DNA from: Planctomycetota bacterium
Lineage (GTDB): Bacteria; Planctomycetota; Planctomycetia; Pirellulales; Pirellulaceae
DNA: 64,000 nt
Direction: 5' to 3'
Assembly (NCBI GenBank): GCA_024277285.1
Contig: JAJRVM010000042.1
Span: forward strand, 1-64,000
Notes under the pieces: model-generated
Told to the model about the DNA's origin: nothing
Seen by the model: the letters and a program-made list of their open reading frames with translations, nothing else
Database searches by the model: none
Shown here: positions 45,441 through 55,232 of the stretch, in pieces
Position numbering within the stretch: the stretch's first letter is position 1
How the letters are laid out: each line of letters opens with the position of its first letter
Program-made: the position numbers and the translations under genes

Positions 45441-45636
45441 GATCTGTCGACTCGCTATGGAGATGGGAGTTCGAGTTAACCCAAAGCTAGGCAGTGTAAT
45501 ACCTTACATGCTACAAGTGCATGTGGGGAGCGGTCTGTCGTGTCGCGGTCTGTTGTGTTGTTGGCTAAGAGACGCATTACGGCGCCAAGAAGTTCCCGTG
45601 TGCCTTCATGGCAGCGTTTCGCAGTGGCGCCAGCCC

Positions 45637-45672
45637 GGTGCAACTGCCGGTGCAACTGCCGGTGCAACTGCC
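45637..45672. repeat. 12-base tandem repeat, three copies
   Basis: GGTGCAACTGCC occurs three times head to tail at 45637, 45649 and 45661, all identical. Confidence 0.95.
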
Positions 45673-45713
45673 GCATCGGCCCCAGCTTCGTTCCCACACG
45701 CATCGTGGGCATT

Positions 45714-45777
45714 GGGTTCCTCGGCGACTGGGTTCCTCGGCGACTGGGTTCCTCGGCGACTGGGTTCCTCGGCGACT
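45714..45777. repeat. 16-base tandem repeat, four copies
   Basis: GGGTTCCTCGGCGACT occurs four times head to tail at 45714, 45730, 45746 and 45762, all identical, only 42 bases after the 12-base array. Identity between copies points to recent expansion. Confidence 0.95.
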
Positions 45778-46197
45778 GGGGCGCTATCGCAGAATGAGCT
45801 GCCAACCACGACCGTGGCATACGATAAGAGCGGGGCAACACGTCACGCGCCATTCTACCGCAGCGTGTCAGTTAAGGACAACCGTCTGGCATCTCTTGGA
45901 GGCGGGCGGTGGGCGATTCACACGGTGACGAAAGACGCGTCGCCGTGTGTCAACTACACGAACCATGATCCGCGAGATACACTTTAGGAATCGCGCGAAT
46001 TGCCGGCCGATTTCGAGTGCTTGCTTGGTTCGTGAACGTCAGAAGAGGCGTAGAATGAGAAGCTTCAGATTATGATCAAGCTATTCGCAGGCACGCAAAT
46101 TGGCGTGCAGGCTGCGGCATGGTGGCCAGCACCGGAACGTATAATGGGGTGCGGTGGCGAGTGGTTTCTTTGGGTTTTCGTGATTGAGTGGTGAGGG

Positions 46198-47769
46198 ATG
46201 CGTAAGGGAAACAGGAATCGGCGGCAAACGCTCACCACCAGCGGGTCACGGCAGCGCAGGTGGCTGATGGCCCTTGGTATCACCGCTCTGTTGGCGGCGG
46301 GATTTGCTATCTACCGAGTGAGTGTCACGGACGGTGAGCCAGCGGCAGTCCAGCAGTCCTATGCGGTTGCCGATGATGACTCGCCCGTCGATCGATCGAT
46401 TCGACCACAGACGCCTGAGGCGGAATCGGGGCGTCGTGCGAGTTCCCCGCCGCCCGGTGCGCAGGCGCCCGAACGCAATGGCGTCGAGCCGTCCACCGCC
46501 ACGCCCGCTACTGAACCGGCTGTTCCAAAAAGCCCGGCTGTTCCAAAAAACCATGAGCAGTTATTGGCGGACATGACGGAAATGGCCGAGCGCGCGGTTG
46601 CCCGATTTCCGAACGACCCGATGGCGTACGACCTTCAGGGCCGAGTGTTGATGTACCAGGGAAAGTCGGCCGCGGCGGCGCGGGCGTGGGAAAAGTGTTT
46701 GAAGCTCGAGTCACGGCGGCCGGATGCGTTACATGGGTTGGCGCAATTGGCGATCAAACGGGGTGATGACGCGGAGGCGGAATCGTTGTTGCGTCGCGCA
46801 CTGGAGATTGATCCCAGGTACCCGCAAGCGGCACATCAGTTGGCGGAAGTACTCATGCGGCGCCAGGAGGCTGCGGAAGCCGCGCGTGTGATGCGGCGTT
46901 ATGTGGACATGGTGCCCGCATCGGTCGAGAGTGTGCTGCAGCTGGCTCAGATCGAGCTGCAGTTGAATGACTACGATCGCGCTGCGGCCGATTTCGAGCG
47001 AGTCATCGAACGCCGGCCTGCGTCGAGCGAAGCCCGCTTGGGGCTTGGCACCGCGCTCATGCGGCTCGGCCGCCGTGACGAGGCACGCAAGGTGCTCGAG
47101 AAATCGCGCGCGCTGCGCGCGAAAAAAAAGAAGACGCCCGAAGGCGTGACACCGGAGGCCTTTGATCTCACGATGACACGCGTCAATCACGCCTCATCCA
47201 CGCTCTACGCAGCTCGGTTGTATCAAGCGCGTGGTGACCTGCTCGAAGCAGCACGGCTATGCCAACGGGCCATTCAGGTGGATCCGAAGAATTTGCCTAG
47301 TCGCCTATTGCTGATCGATTTGTACCAGCAGTTGCGACGGCTGCCCGACGCGATACGTGTCTGCGAAGGAACCGTCGACGCAGACCCGGAGAATCCAAAA
47401 CTCTTGTGGAGATTGGGGGTGCTCTATGCACAAGCGGGGCGGTTTGATGCGGCGGTATCGGCTTTGAAAAAAGTGGTCGAACTGGCTCCCGACAATGCAC
47501 AAGCGCATGCCGGCTTGGCGGAAGTGTACCTCGAATCACGGCAACACCCAACTGAATCCTTACGCTTGGCGCGGAAGGCGGTTTCCATAGAGCCATCGGC
47601 GTTGAACCACGTTCTGCTGGGGCGCGTCTATTTTCAGCTGGGTGACTTGCCCAACGCGAAAAAGGCACTTGGCGAAGCGGTCCGACTGGCACCCGATAAC
47701 GGTACGTTTCGCCAACTCTACGATCAACTTCCTGCCGTGCCACCGGTCGGTAAGAGGCCGAAGCGATAG
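46198..47769 (+). CDS. Membrane-anchored TPR protein
   Basis: The 523-residue product has a basic N-terminus, one membrane segment (about 22-40, LMALGITALLAAGFAIYRV), a disordered Pro/Glu/Ala segment (about 50-120) and then tetratricopeptide repeats to the end (e.g. AYDLQGRVLMYQGKSAAAARAWEKCLKLE, SLLRRALEIDPRYPQAAHQLAEVLMR, PKLLWRLGVLYAQAGRFDAAVSALKKVVEL). In frame, SPAVPK is doubled by an 18-base repeat at about 46516-46551. TPR domains bind other proteins. It is directly followed (60 bases) by a CRTAC1 protein, a frequent pair in planctomycetes, suggesting joint function at the cell surface. GAGGG is just before the ATG. Confidence 0.88.
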   Translation: MRKGNRNRRQTLTTSGSRQRRWLMALGITALLAAGFAIYRVSVTDGEPAAVQQSYAVADDDSPVDRSIRPQTPEAESGRRASSPPPGAQAPERNGVEPSTATPATEPAVPKSPAVPKNHEQLLADMTEMAERAVARFPNDPMAYDLQGRVLMYQGKSAAAARAWEKCLKLESRRPDALHGLAQLAIKRGDDAEAESLLRRALEIDPRYPQAAHQLAEVLMRRQEAAEAARVMRRYVDMVPASVESVLQLAQIELQLNDYDRAAADFERVIERRPASSEARLGLGTALMRLGRRDEARKVLEKSRALRAKKKKTPEGVTPEAFDLTMTRVNHASSTLYAARLYQARGDLLEAARLCQRAIQVDPKNLPSRLLLIDLYQQLRRLPDAIRVCEGTVDADPENPKLLWRLGVLYAQAGRFDAAVSALKKVVELAPDNAQAHAGLAEVYLESRQHPTESLRLARKAVSIEPSALNHVLLGRVYFQLGDLPNAKKALGEAVRLAPDNGTFRQLYDQLPAVPPVGKRPKR

Positions 47770-47829
47770 TGAGCGGCCACGTAGCCCGTCGCTTGCGGAG
47801 TGAGCTGACGGTTGCGAGAATAGGGACGC

Positions 47830-49752
47830 GTGCCGGCTATCGCCGTCACGCGTACATCAACAAGAAGAGGTTCGTCAGCGACCATGGTACCACCAGGCTG
47901 CGTTTCAAAACTCGATGGACGTACTGTTCCTAACCGTTTTCTTCCCGTGGTACGGACCGGTCTTCCCGTGGTACGGACCGGTCTTCCCGTGGTACGGACC
48001 TGGGGAACGCCGATCCCAGGAGCATGGGACGTTTCACAACAGAGTCTACAACGGAGTTCTTGCCGAGCGTGGTTTGTGGTGGTCACGGTGTTGTTGGTTG
48101 CCGTCATGCCGCCATGGAGCGGTGTGGCAACACGAGGAGCGGAAGCACGTGGCGCGGATGGGCCAATCGTGTTGCACGACGTGACGAACCACACGGGAAT
48201 CACGTTTCGTCACAGCGACGGCAGCACCGGTGCGTATCGCATCGTCGAATACGTAAGCGCGGGCTTGGCGCTTGGCGATTTCGACGGTGACGGGTGGATC
48301 GATATCTACTTCGCGAACGGAGCTCCGATTGCGGGCGATGCGCCACTGCCGCTACCGAAGGACGCGCTTTATCGCAACCTCGGGAACTGGCAGTTTGCGG
48401 ATGTCACCGCGGCTGCCGGTTTGGGCGATACTCAGCATGGACTGGGCGTCACGGCCGCCGACTATGACAATGATGGCGACCAGGATCTGTATCTGAACAA
48501 CTTCGGCCCCAACGTCTTGTATCGCAACGAGGGTGACGGGAGTTTTTGCCAGGTGACCGACGTTGCGGAGGTCGGGAACGATAGCAGGGTGGGGGCCGCA
48601 GCTTGTTTTCTGGATGTGGATGGCAACGGTCAACTGGACCTGTTCGTTGCCAACTATGTGAAGTACCGCAGCGACATGCATCGTCACACGACGTTTCGTG
48701 GCATTTCGGTCTATCCGTCACCGCTTGCCTTCAAGGGGGACTCGAACACGCTCTATCGCAATCAAGGTGATGGCTCGTTCGTCGATATTTCCAGGTCGTC
48801 GGGCATTGGTGGTCCGTCGGGGACAGGGATGGGCGCGGTTTGTGGAGACTATGACAACGACGGTGATACGGACATCTTCGTCTGTAACGACATGACCCCG
48901 AATTTCCTGTATCAAAATGATGGCAAGGGCCAGTTCACCGAAGTTGCATTGTTCGCGGGTACCGCGTTTGATGTGACGGGGAAGGCTCAGGGAAGTATGG
49001 GGGTCGATTGCGGCGACTATGACAATGACGGCTGGTTCGACTTTATCATGACGAACTATCAGGACGAGATGCCGGTGTTGTTTCGCAATTCGGGGAAGGG
49101 GTACTTTGATGATGTCAGCCGGGTGACCGGTGCCGGTGCGGCCGGTGTTCGTTTTGTTACTTGGGGCGTTGGGTTTGTCGACTTCGACAACGATGGTGAT
49201 CGCGATATTTTCATGGCGACGGGGCACCTGGAAGACAACGTGTCGCAGAAGGATGACACGATCGAATATGAAACACGCAATATCCTGCTGCTGAATCAGG
49301 GAAACGGAACGTTTGTCGATGTGTCCGCACAAAGTGGCGCCGGCATGTTGCTGCGCCGTTGCAGTCGCGGGACCGGGTTCGACGATCTGGACAACGATGG
49401 TGATATCGACGTTGTGATTCTCAATGCGCGGCGCGAACCGACCGTACTGAGAAATGACTCGGCCACGGGTAACCATTGGATTCAAATCCGCCTGGTAGGA
49501 ATCACGGCGAATCGCGACGCGGTGGGATCTCGCGTTACAGTGACGGCCGGCGACCTCGTCCAAGTCGACGAAGTTCACAGTGGTCGCGGTTACCAGAGTC
49601 ATCACGGCATGCGACTGCATTTTGGGCTGGGGCAACGCGAACGCGTCGATTGCGTCGAGGTGCAGTGGCTAGGGGGCGTGAAGGAAGTTTTTCATTGTTC
49701 GGACGTAGACCAATTGCTGACGCTGGTTCAGGGCACGGGCCAGCGACAATAG
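47830..49752 (+). CDS. CRTAC1 family FG-GAP/ASPIC-UnbV protein
   Basis: Up to 640 residues. Seven FG-GAP/VCBS calcium-binding-like repeats carry DxDxDGxxD motifs (DFDGDGWIDIYFAN, DYDNDGDQDLYLNN, DVDGNGQLDLFVAN, DYDNDGDTDIFVCN, DYDNDGWFDFIMTN, DFDNDGDRDIFMAT, DLDNDGDIDVVILN), building a beta-propeller over about 140-545. The C-terminal ASPIC/UnbV domain (about 555-630) has GNHWIQIRLVG and VHSGRGYQSHHGMRLHFGLG. A hydrophobic stretch at about 82-95 (FVVVTVLLVAVMPPW) is the probable signal or anchor. The N-terminus is uncertain: ATG 47884 or a later start is possible, and residues 38-58 are a PVVRTGL repeat from a 21-base tandem array at 47941-48001. Likely secreted; binds ligands or partners. 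Confidence 0.88.
   Translation: MPAIAVTRTSTRRGSSATMVPPGCVSKLDGRTVPNRFLPVVRTGLPVVRTGLPVVRTWGTPIPGAWDVSQQSLQRSSCRAWFVVVTVLLVAVMPPWSGVATRGAEARGADGPIVLHDVTNHTGITFRHSDGSTGAYRIVEYVSAGLALGDFDGDGWIDIYFANGAPIAGDAPLPLPKDALYRNLGNWQFADVTAAAGLGDTQHGLGVTAADYDNDGDQDLYLNNFGPNVLYRNEGDGSFCQVTDVAEVGNDSRVGAAACFLDVDGNGQLDLFVANYVKYRSDMHRHTTFRGISVYPSPLAFKGDSNTLYRNQGDGSFVDISRSSGIGGPSGTGMGAVCGDYDNDGDTDIFVCNDMTPNFLYQNDGKGQFTEVALFAGTAFDVTGKAQGSMGVDCGDYDNDGWFDFIMTNYQDEMPVLFRNSGKGYFDDVSRVTGAGAAGVRFVTWGVGFVDFDNDGDRDIFMATGHLEDNVSQKDDTIEYETRNILLLNQGNGTFVDVSAQSGAGMLLRRCSRGTGFDDLDNDGDIDVVILNARREPTVLRNDSATGNHWIQIRLVGITANRDAVGSRVTVTAGDLVQVDEVHSGRGYQSHHGMRLHFGLGQRERVDCVEVQWLGGVKEVFHCSDVDQLLTLVQGTGQRQ
47941..48001. repeat. 21-base tandem repeat, three copies, within the CRTAC1 frame
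   Basis: A unit starting CTTCCCGTGGTACGG occurs at 47941, 47962 and 47983. As 21 is a multiple of three, it encodes the seven-residue motif PVVRTGL three times near the uncertain N-terminus. Confidence 0.9.
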
Positions 49753-50467
49753 GCTCTTCGTAACGCTTTCGACTTTCGGAGCAATGATAACGCGCCTTTG
49801 AAAACGCAAGAAAGAGGCGTGGACGTTCGTTTCGCGTTTCGGTTCTTGCCCAAAAGTAGGGGCTCCCACGGACCACTGCGGATGCGACCCCCTCGCAAGT
49901 GGTGTTTTTCGGTGTGGTTGCCGGTTGCCCGTGCTGGAGTTGCTCGGCGACTGCCCAGGACCTCGTTGTGAGATCGGTTCGCGACCGGCAATGCGTCTAC
50001 TTCCGATTGTATTGGGGGGGGCCTCGGCTTGTCGCCGTGCCGAGCCTAAACGTGGGGTGTCATGAGATCATGTCAGCGATGGTTCGGTGCAATCCAGCGT
50101 GCGTCCACCGGGCCACCAAGCCGCACTGTTCATATGCGATATACCGAATATGTGGCAGATTGTTTGAAATCGCTTGATATTTGCGTGCGAAAGCAGTAGC
50201 TTTAAGTGTGGTGCCGGGATGACCTGCCGCAGTTGACAGTTGGAGTATTGGTCACAATCAGAGTGGACAATCGTCAAATTGCTTTTCGCACCAACCCGTT
50301 CGCAGTGGCTTGTTTCGGTTGCAGCTGGCAACCTGTTGGCCACATCCGTTCCGTTCAATACGGATTGCAGTGGAGTTGTCTTAGTTGAGTTCTAACGGAC
50401 TTAACAACGCTTCGAGTTTCCGGTTCTTATTCCTAATCTTCTTTCCCATTCTCAGGAGGTTGCAATC
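49753..50467. other. 715-base intergenic region
   Basis: Between the CRTAC1 and DUF1559 genes. A TTGACA at 50233 has no well-spaced -10 box. A strong ribosome site (AGGAGG, 50455-50460) belongs to the next gene. No gene, repeat or terminator was recognised. Confidence 0.5.
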
Positions 50468-51496
50468 ATGGAGCGAAAACGCCAACGCGGTTTTACGCTC
50501 GTCGAACTGCTTGTCGTAATTGCCATCATTGGCATCTTGGTGGCATTGTTGCTACCAGCAGTTCAGGCAGCTCGCGAAGCAGCTCGACGCATGTCGTGCA
50601 CGAACAACGCCAAACAGATTGGCTTGTCACTGCACAACTATCATGACGTCTACCACAGGTTTCCCAAGATTATTTGGGGGTTCCCGGATCGCCCTCAAAA
50701 TGAAATCGGTTTCTTGCCCCAAGCCTATCATCACACTTGGGTGACGGCGATTCTGCCGTACATGGAACAACAACCGATGTACGACAAGATCGATTTTCGT
50801 TTTCCCGCGTGGGGACAACCTCATGTAGGTGTGCTGTTACCCACGTTGCAATGCCCGTCGGACGGCACGTTCAGCGATGTGACGGAAACGCACGACATTG
50901 CCTGGACGAACTATGCCGGTAGCGAAGGATTTCATTGGTGGCCAACGGCAACCTTTGGTCCTTGGAACCCCTGGGTCAACTACGGGTTCAATAAGGTGGG
51001 CGATGTATCCGGGCTATTCGCCCCAGGCAAGAAATGGCGCTCGTTTGCCAGCATCAGCGATGGTACTTCTAACACGGTGGTTGTCGCTGAAAAAGACGCC
51101 GCAGGTTACAAGTGGGGGCCATTTCTCACGACCGGTACCGGCGTGCCTCGACTTGCCGGTGGGGAATCCGTTTTCTGTTCGGCGTTCGTCGCCACGGCGT
51201 TTGCAGGTTGGGGTACGAACGAAGGTGGCACGACGCGGTTTTCAAACGTTGATAACACGGGTGCCAAGTCGGTTGGGTGGTTTCGTGCGGGCCCGCATTC
51301 CTTCACTCCTACCTACCTGTGTGCGTGGGGTATGAATACCGAATGGCCTGGTGCCAGTAGCAAGCATGCGGGAGGTGTCGTCAATTGCACCAAAGGCGAT
51401 GGCAGTGTCGTCGGCATTCACGAAGGCATCGAGTGGTCCTTGTGGATTCGGTTGAATGGAATTGCCGACGGTTATACTTCCGAACTACCTAACTAA
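50468..51496 (+). CDS. DUF1559 pseudopilin-like protein
   Basis: The 342-residue product has a class III prepilin leader ([20 protein letters not shown]), with the Gly-Phe cleavage site and the Glu at +5, then the hydrophobic helix with [16 protein letters not shown]. The remaining residues form the DUF1559 (SBP_bac_10) head, with [20 protein letters not shown], a [12 protein letters not shown] segment and the C-terminal [14 protein letters not shown]. Planctomycetes carry dozens of these paralogues; they are thought to be exported through type II/IV-pilus-like machinery, but their role is not known. The ribosome site AGGAGG is very good. A 72-residue lipoprotein follows 25 bases later. Confidence 0.95.
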   Translation: MERKRQRGFTLVELLVVIAIIGILVALLLPAVQAAREAARRMSCTNNAKQIGLSLHNYHDVYHRFPKIIWGFPDRPQNEIGFLPQAYHHTWVTAILPYMEQQPMYDKIDFRFPAWGQPHVGVLLPTLQCPSDGTFSDVTETHDIAWTNYAGSEGFHWWPTATFGPWNPWVNYGFNKVGDVSGLFAPGKKWRSFASISDGTSNTVVVAEKDAAGYKWGPFLTTGTGVPRLAGGESVFCSAFVATAFAGWGTNEGGTTRFSNVDNTGAKSVGWFRAGPHSFTPTYLCAWGMNTEWPGASSKHAGGVVNCTKGDGSVVGIHEGIEWSLWIRLNGIADGYTSELPN

Positions 51497-51521
51497 CCTT
51501 CTTCGCGAGGAAATCGAAGCA

Positions 51522-51740
51522 ATGAAGTATTGGATGAAACGGGGTATCATCACCCTTTCCCTGTTGGGGCTCGCTTTGGCTTTGCCGGTGGTGAGTGGTT
51601 GCCAAAAGTCGCAAGAACGCCCTGATCACAAGGCGGATCCGGACTTCGTCGATACGAGTGATCCCACGAGCCTGAAGATGCCGTCGCTGAGCGGCGGCAA
51701 CAGTGGTGGTGCATTGAAAGAAGCGCCGGCGAAAAAGTAG
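51522..51740 (+). CDS. Small lipoprotein encoded after the DUF1559 gene
   Basis: The 72-residue product (MKYWMKRGIITLSLLGLALA...) has a lipoprotein signal with lipobox VSGC (Cys about 27), then a short charged and Ser/Gly-rich mature part (KSQERPDHKADPDFVD). It begins 25 bases after the DUF1559 stop with GAGGAAA upstream and is followed by a strong terminator, so the two form an operon. Similar tiny lipoproteins often accompany DUF1559 genes. Function unknown. Confidence 0.85.
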   Translation: MKYWMKRGIITLSLLGLALALPVVSGCQKSQERPDHKADPDFVDTSDPTSLKMPSLSGGNSGGALKEAPAKK

Positions 51741-51782
51741 TCGAGCAAACGTGTTGGCCTTGCTTGCCAGCTGGACTTACAT

Positions 51783-51812
51783 GGACGGGAGCTTTGGCTC
51801 CCGTCCTTTTTT
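51783..51812 (+). terminator. Intrinsic terminator of the DUF1559-lipoprotein operon
   Basis: GGACGGGAGC (51783-51792) and GCTCCCGTCC (51797-51806) form a perfect 10-base-pair stem with a TTTG loop, followed by six T. Confidence 0.97.
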
Positions 51813-51901
51813 GTTGGCTGGACCCGGGTAGGCGGCGTTAAGCCAAACTTGCCTGTCTGAATCTGTTTAGCCGGTTGTCGTGTTTGATTAAGGTGAGGAT
51901 T

Positions 51902-52036
51902 ATGAGTGAGAACCTGTCACAAGACTTCATGCAGACGCAACGAATGCCGAACGATTTAACGAGCTGGCCAGGTTTTGTGACCGGTTCCAAGAACTCCATT
52001 CACGTTGTTTGTGTCATGAGTCGCTGCCAAACGTGA
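51902..52036 (+). CDS. Candidate 44-residue peptide upstream of the PSCyt1 gene
   Basis: ATG 51902 follows AAGGTGAGG closely. The product (MSENLSQDFMQTQRMPND..., ending VMSRCQT) is neutral, has no membrane segment and resembles nothing I know. Its stop lies eight bases before a possible GTG start of the next gene, so it might be a leader cistron. Evidence is limited to the ribosome site and position. Confidence 0.25.
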   Translation: MSENLSQDFMQTQRMPNDLTSWPGFVTGSKNSIHVVCVMSRCQT

Positions 52037-52085
52037 ACAATCCGTGAACGCAACCAATAGTCATCCAATTCGTAATGGTGTGTAC

Positions 52086-55000
52086 ATGAAGATGTCATTC
52101 GCGGTTCTGGTACAGGGAGCGATGCCACGCTTGCGCGTTTTTCAGGCAGGTTGTATCGGACGATACCTGGTTCTGTCGGGCATAATGCTGATTGCGAGTA
52201 CCTGGTGGCCGGTGCACGTTTCCGGAGCAGACGAACCGATCAACTTCAACCGCGACGTAAGGCCCATCCTCTCGGATCGTTGTTTCGCCTGTCATGGCCA
52301 TGATTCCGGAGCGCGCGAGGGGGACTTGCGTCTGGACGTGCGTGAGGACGCGGTTGCTGACCGAGGTGGATACTACGTTGTGACGCCCGGCAAGCCGAAG
52401 CAGAGCGAGTTGATCGCGCGGATCGAATCGGACGATGACGACATGCGCATGCCACCCACCGACTTTGGCAAGCCATTGAGCAAGCAGCAGCGCGACATCC
52501 TGGTTCGATGGATCGCGCAGGGAGCACCCTGGGAGAGGCATTGGTCGCTTCGGCCGTTGGTGCGTCCCCAGGTGCCAAGCGTGAAGAACGCTTCGTGGGT
52601 TCGTAACGAGATCGATCGATTCGTGTTGCGTCGTTTGCAGGCTGAATCGCTCGCCCCGGCGAAGGTAGCGGAGCAGCGAACGCTGGTCCGACGCCTCTAT
52701 GTTGATGTGACCGGCTTGCCGCCCCGCCCGGAAGAAGTTGCCGCATTTGTCCAGGAGACGGGTCCGCAAGTATACGAAGCGATGGTCGATCGGTTGCTGG
52801 CGTCGCCGCATTATGGCGAGCGCATGGCGATGTACTGGCTGGACCTGGTTCGCTATGCCGATACGTTGGGGTATCACGGTGATCAGCAGCGCAGCGTATC
52901 GCCTTATCGCGACTATGTGATCCAGGCATTCAACGACAATATGCCGTTCGATCAGTTCACGATCGAGAACCTGGCCGGCGATTTGTTGCCGGAGGCGGGG
53001 ATGCGCCAAAAGATTGCGTCGACCTACAACCGGCTCAATCGTGCTTCGGCAGAAGGGGGCGTGCAACCGAAGGAGTATCTGGCCAAATATGCGGCCGATC
53101 GCGTGCGGACGACCGGCAGCGTGTGGCTCGGTTCAACGTTAGGTTGTGCGGAGTGCCACGATCACAAGTTTGATCCCTTCACGACCAAGGATTTCTATCG
53201 GTTTGCGGCCTATTTCGCCGACATCAAGGAGCAGGGGATTGTTGCGGGGGCCAATCATATCGAGCAGTTGCCGGTGCCGACGCCGCTGCAGCAGCGTGAG
53301 TTGCGCCGGCTAGATACCGAGATTGCCGCGGTTACAGCCGAGTTACAGTCCCAGTCAGAAGAGCGTCAAACGCAGTTCCGTCAGTGGCAGCAGCAGCTTC
53401 GCGAGTCGTTTGGTCCTTGGGTGTTGTTGCAGCCTGAGAAAGTAAGTTCAACCAACGGCACGGAGTTGGTGATTCAACCCGACGGTTCGATTCTGGCGAA
53501 GGGCAAGCGCCCGGCCACGGATATCTATACCATTGAGGCGTCGGTGCCGCTGAACGTGGCCACGAATATTCGGCTTGATGCGTTGACCGATCCTTCGTTG
53601 CCAGCGAAGGGGCCGGGGCGGGCCGGCAACGGTAATTTTGTGGTGCAGCGTTTCAAAGTTACGACGGCCGGCCGGTCGGTGAAGTGGAAGTCGGCTACGG
53701 CGACGCACTCTCAGGCCGGGTTCGAGGTGGCGCATCTTGCAAATGGAAATGCCAAGGGGTGGGCGATTCTGCCGACGGCGGGAAAATTGTCACAAGTGGT
53801 GTTGGTGGCTGATAAGCCGATGGTGGCCAAGTCGATTGACGACATGCCAGCGACGCTGAAATTGACGGTGAAGCTGACGCAGAACCATGGCGATCATCAC
53901 ACGCTGGGGCGGTTTCGCCTTTACACTGCGGCGGGGCCGAAGGAGCTGACCGTCGATGATATTGTGCCGCAAGATTTGGTTGCCATCTTGGCGATCGATC
54001 CGGCGCGACGAACGGCGGCCCAGGCCGAACAGCTTTGGGGGCGGTTTCGTGTGCATGCTTCGGTGTTGGCTCCGCAGCGCGAGAAGCTGGCCAAATTGAA
54101 GGCCGGCAAGGTCGCGGTCGAGAAGGGGGTGGTTACGACGTTGGCCACATCGGCGGGCGAGCCGCGCGTCACGCGCGCGCTGCCACGCGGTAATTGGATG
54201 GACGATTCGGGCGAAGTTGTTACGCCGGGTGTGCCCCACTTTCTGTGTCAGGAGGAAGTGGTCCAGCGCCGAGCGACGCGGCTTGATTTGGCACGCTGGT
54301 TGGTTGACCGCGATAATCCGCTCACCGCGCGCGCCTTGGTGAATCGACTTTGGATGCTCTTTTTCGGCCAGGGGATATCGCGATCGGTGGACGATCTCGG
54401 TTCACAAGGTGAGTGGCCTTCGCATTTAGACTTGCTCGACTGGTTGGCCGTCGAGCTGATCGACAGTGGCTGGGATATCAAGCATGTGGTTCGGCTGATG
54501 GTCACTTCCAGCACGTATCGGCAGTCGTCACGCATGCGCGCGGAGTTGCGCACTCGGGATCCGTACAATCAGTTGCTTGCGCGACAGTCGCGTTGGCGGA
54601 TCGATGCCGAGTTAGTGCGTGACAATGCATTGGCAGTCTGCGGACTGTTGCAATTACGTGTTGGGGGACCGAGCGTCAGGCCGTATCAGCCGGCCGGTTA
54701 TTGGGCGCAGCTGAACTTTCCCAAACGGACCTATCAGCAGGACGACGGAGAGGATCAGTACCGTCGCGGTGTCTATGCTCACTGGCAACGGACGTTCTTG
54801 CATCCCAGCTTGTTGGCATTTGATGCGCCGGTGCGCGAAGAGTGCACCGCGCGTCGTGATCGCTCGAATACGCCACTGCAAGCCTTGGTACTGATGAATG
54901 ATCCGACCTATGTTGAAGCGGCACGTGTACTCGCGGGCGGCGCCATGCGATGCGGTGGAGCCAGTGTGGTGACTCGGCTGACGTGGATGTTCCAGCAAGC

Positions 55001-55217
55001 GTTGCAACGCGACCCGACCTCGGGCGAACTCGAACAACTGGGCGAGTTCTATGCACGTAATGAAAAGGTCTATCGGCACGACGCGACCAGTGCCGCGCGT
55101 CTCTTGGCAATCGGGCTCGCGGAAAATTCGCCCGATCTCGATCAGGTTGAGATGGCGGCTTGGACATGCGTGGCACGTGCGATTCTGAATCTTCACGAGA
55201 CGATTACTCGGTACTAG
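52086..55217 (+). CDS. PSCyt1/DUF1549/DUF1553 cytochrome-like protein
   Basis: About 1043 residues, exported by an N-terminal signal (about 23-45, [17 protein letters not shown]). The planctomycete cytochrome C domain (PSCyt1) carries the haem motif CFACH with ILSDR before it. DUF1549 follows ([46 protein letters not shown]), then [14 protein letters not shown], a second CxxCH. A middle beta-rich region (about 450-650) is probably a carbohydrate-binding or LamG-like insert. DUF1553 ends the protein ([45 protein letters not shown]). These giant proteins are planctomycete hallmarks, proposed to act in polysaccharide use. It forms a pair with the DUF1501 gene 15 bases downstream. Start uncertain: GTG 52044, ATG 52086 or ATG 52122. 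Confidence 0.92.
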   Translation: MKMSFAVLVQGAMPRLRVFQAGCIGRYLVLSGIMLIASTWWPVHVSGADEPINFNRDVRPILSDRCFACHGHDSGAREGDLRLDVREDAVADRGGYYVVTPGKPKQSELIARIESDDDDMRMPPTDFGKPLSKQQRDILVRWIAQGAPWERHWSLRPLVRPQVPSVKNASWVRNEIDRFVLRRLQAESLAPAKVAEQRTLVRRLYVDVTGLPPRPEEVAAFVQETGPQVYEAMVDRLLASPHYGERMAMYWLDLVRYADTLGYHGDQQRSVSPYRDYVIQAFNDNMPFDQFTIENLAGDLLPEAGMRQKIASTYNRLNRASAEGGVQPKEYLAKYAADRVRTTGSVWLGSTLGCAECHDHKFDPFTTKDFYRFAAYFADIKEQGIVAGANHIEQLPVPTPLQQRELRRLDTEIAAVTAELQSQSEERQTQFRQWQQQLRESFGPWVLLQPEKVSSTNGTELVIQPDGSILAKGKRPATDIYTIEASVPLNVATNIRLDALTDPSLPAKGPGRAGNGNFVVQRFKVTTAGRSVKWKSATATHSQAGFEVAHLANGNAKGWAILPTAGKLSQVVLVADKPMVAKSIDDMPATLKLTVKLTQNHGDHHTLGRFRLYTAAGPKELTVDDIVPQDLVAILAIDPARRTAAQAEQLWGRFRVHASVLAPQREKLAKLKAGKVAVEKGVVTTLATSAGEPRVTRALPRGNWMDDSGEVVTPGVPHFLCQEEVVQRRATRLDLARWLVDRDNPLTARALVNRLWMLFFGQGISRSVDDLGSQGEWPSHLDLLDWLAVELIDSGWDIKHVVRLMVTSSTYRQSSRMRAELRTRDPYNQLLARQSRWRIDAELVRDNALAVCGLLQLRVGGPSVRPYQPAGYWAQLNFPKRTYQQDDGEDQYRRGVYAHWQRTFLHPSLLAFDAPVREECTARRDRSNTPLQALVLMNDPTYVEAARVLAGGAMRCGGASVVTRLTWMFQQALQRDPTSGELEQLGEFYARNEKVYRHDATSAARLLAIGLAENSPDLDQVEMAAWTCVARAILNLHETITRY

Positions 55218-55232
55218 AGGGCGACTCTTCCG

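Larger units (their letters stand above)
45441..46197. other. 757-base intergenic region with two tandem arrays
   Basis: Divergent spacer between the macroglobulin and TPR genes. Besides the arrays at 45637-45672 and 45714-45777 it has a perfect TATAAT at 46140-46145, 53 bases before the TPR start, without a clear -35 box. Frames through the arrays are repeat artefacts. Confidence 0.55.
51741..52085. other. Intergenic region with terminator and a candidate small ORF
   Basis: Contains the terminator at 51783-51812 and a 44-residue frame at 51902-52036 with a fair ribosome site, directly before the PSCyt1 gene. Confidence 0.5.

Noticed and set aside
45540..45987. Frames with repeated GSSATGFLGDWV/RRGTQSPRNPV peptides
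   Set aside because: Products of the 12- and 16-base arrays in the intergenic gap; no ribosome site or other coding sign.
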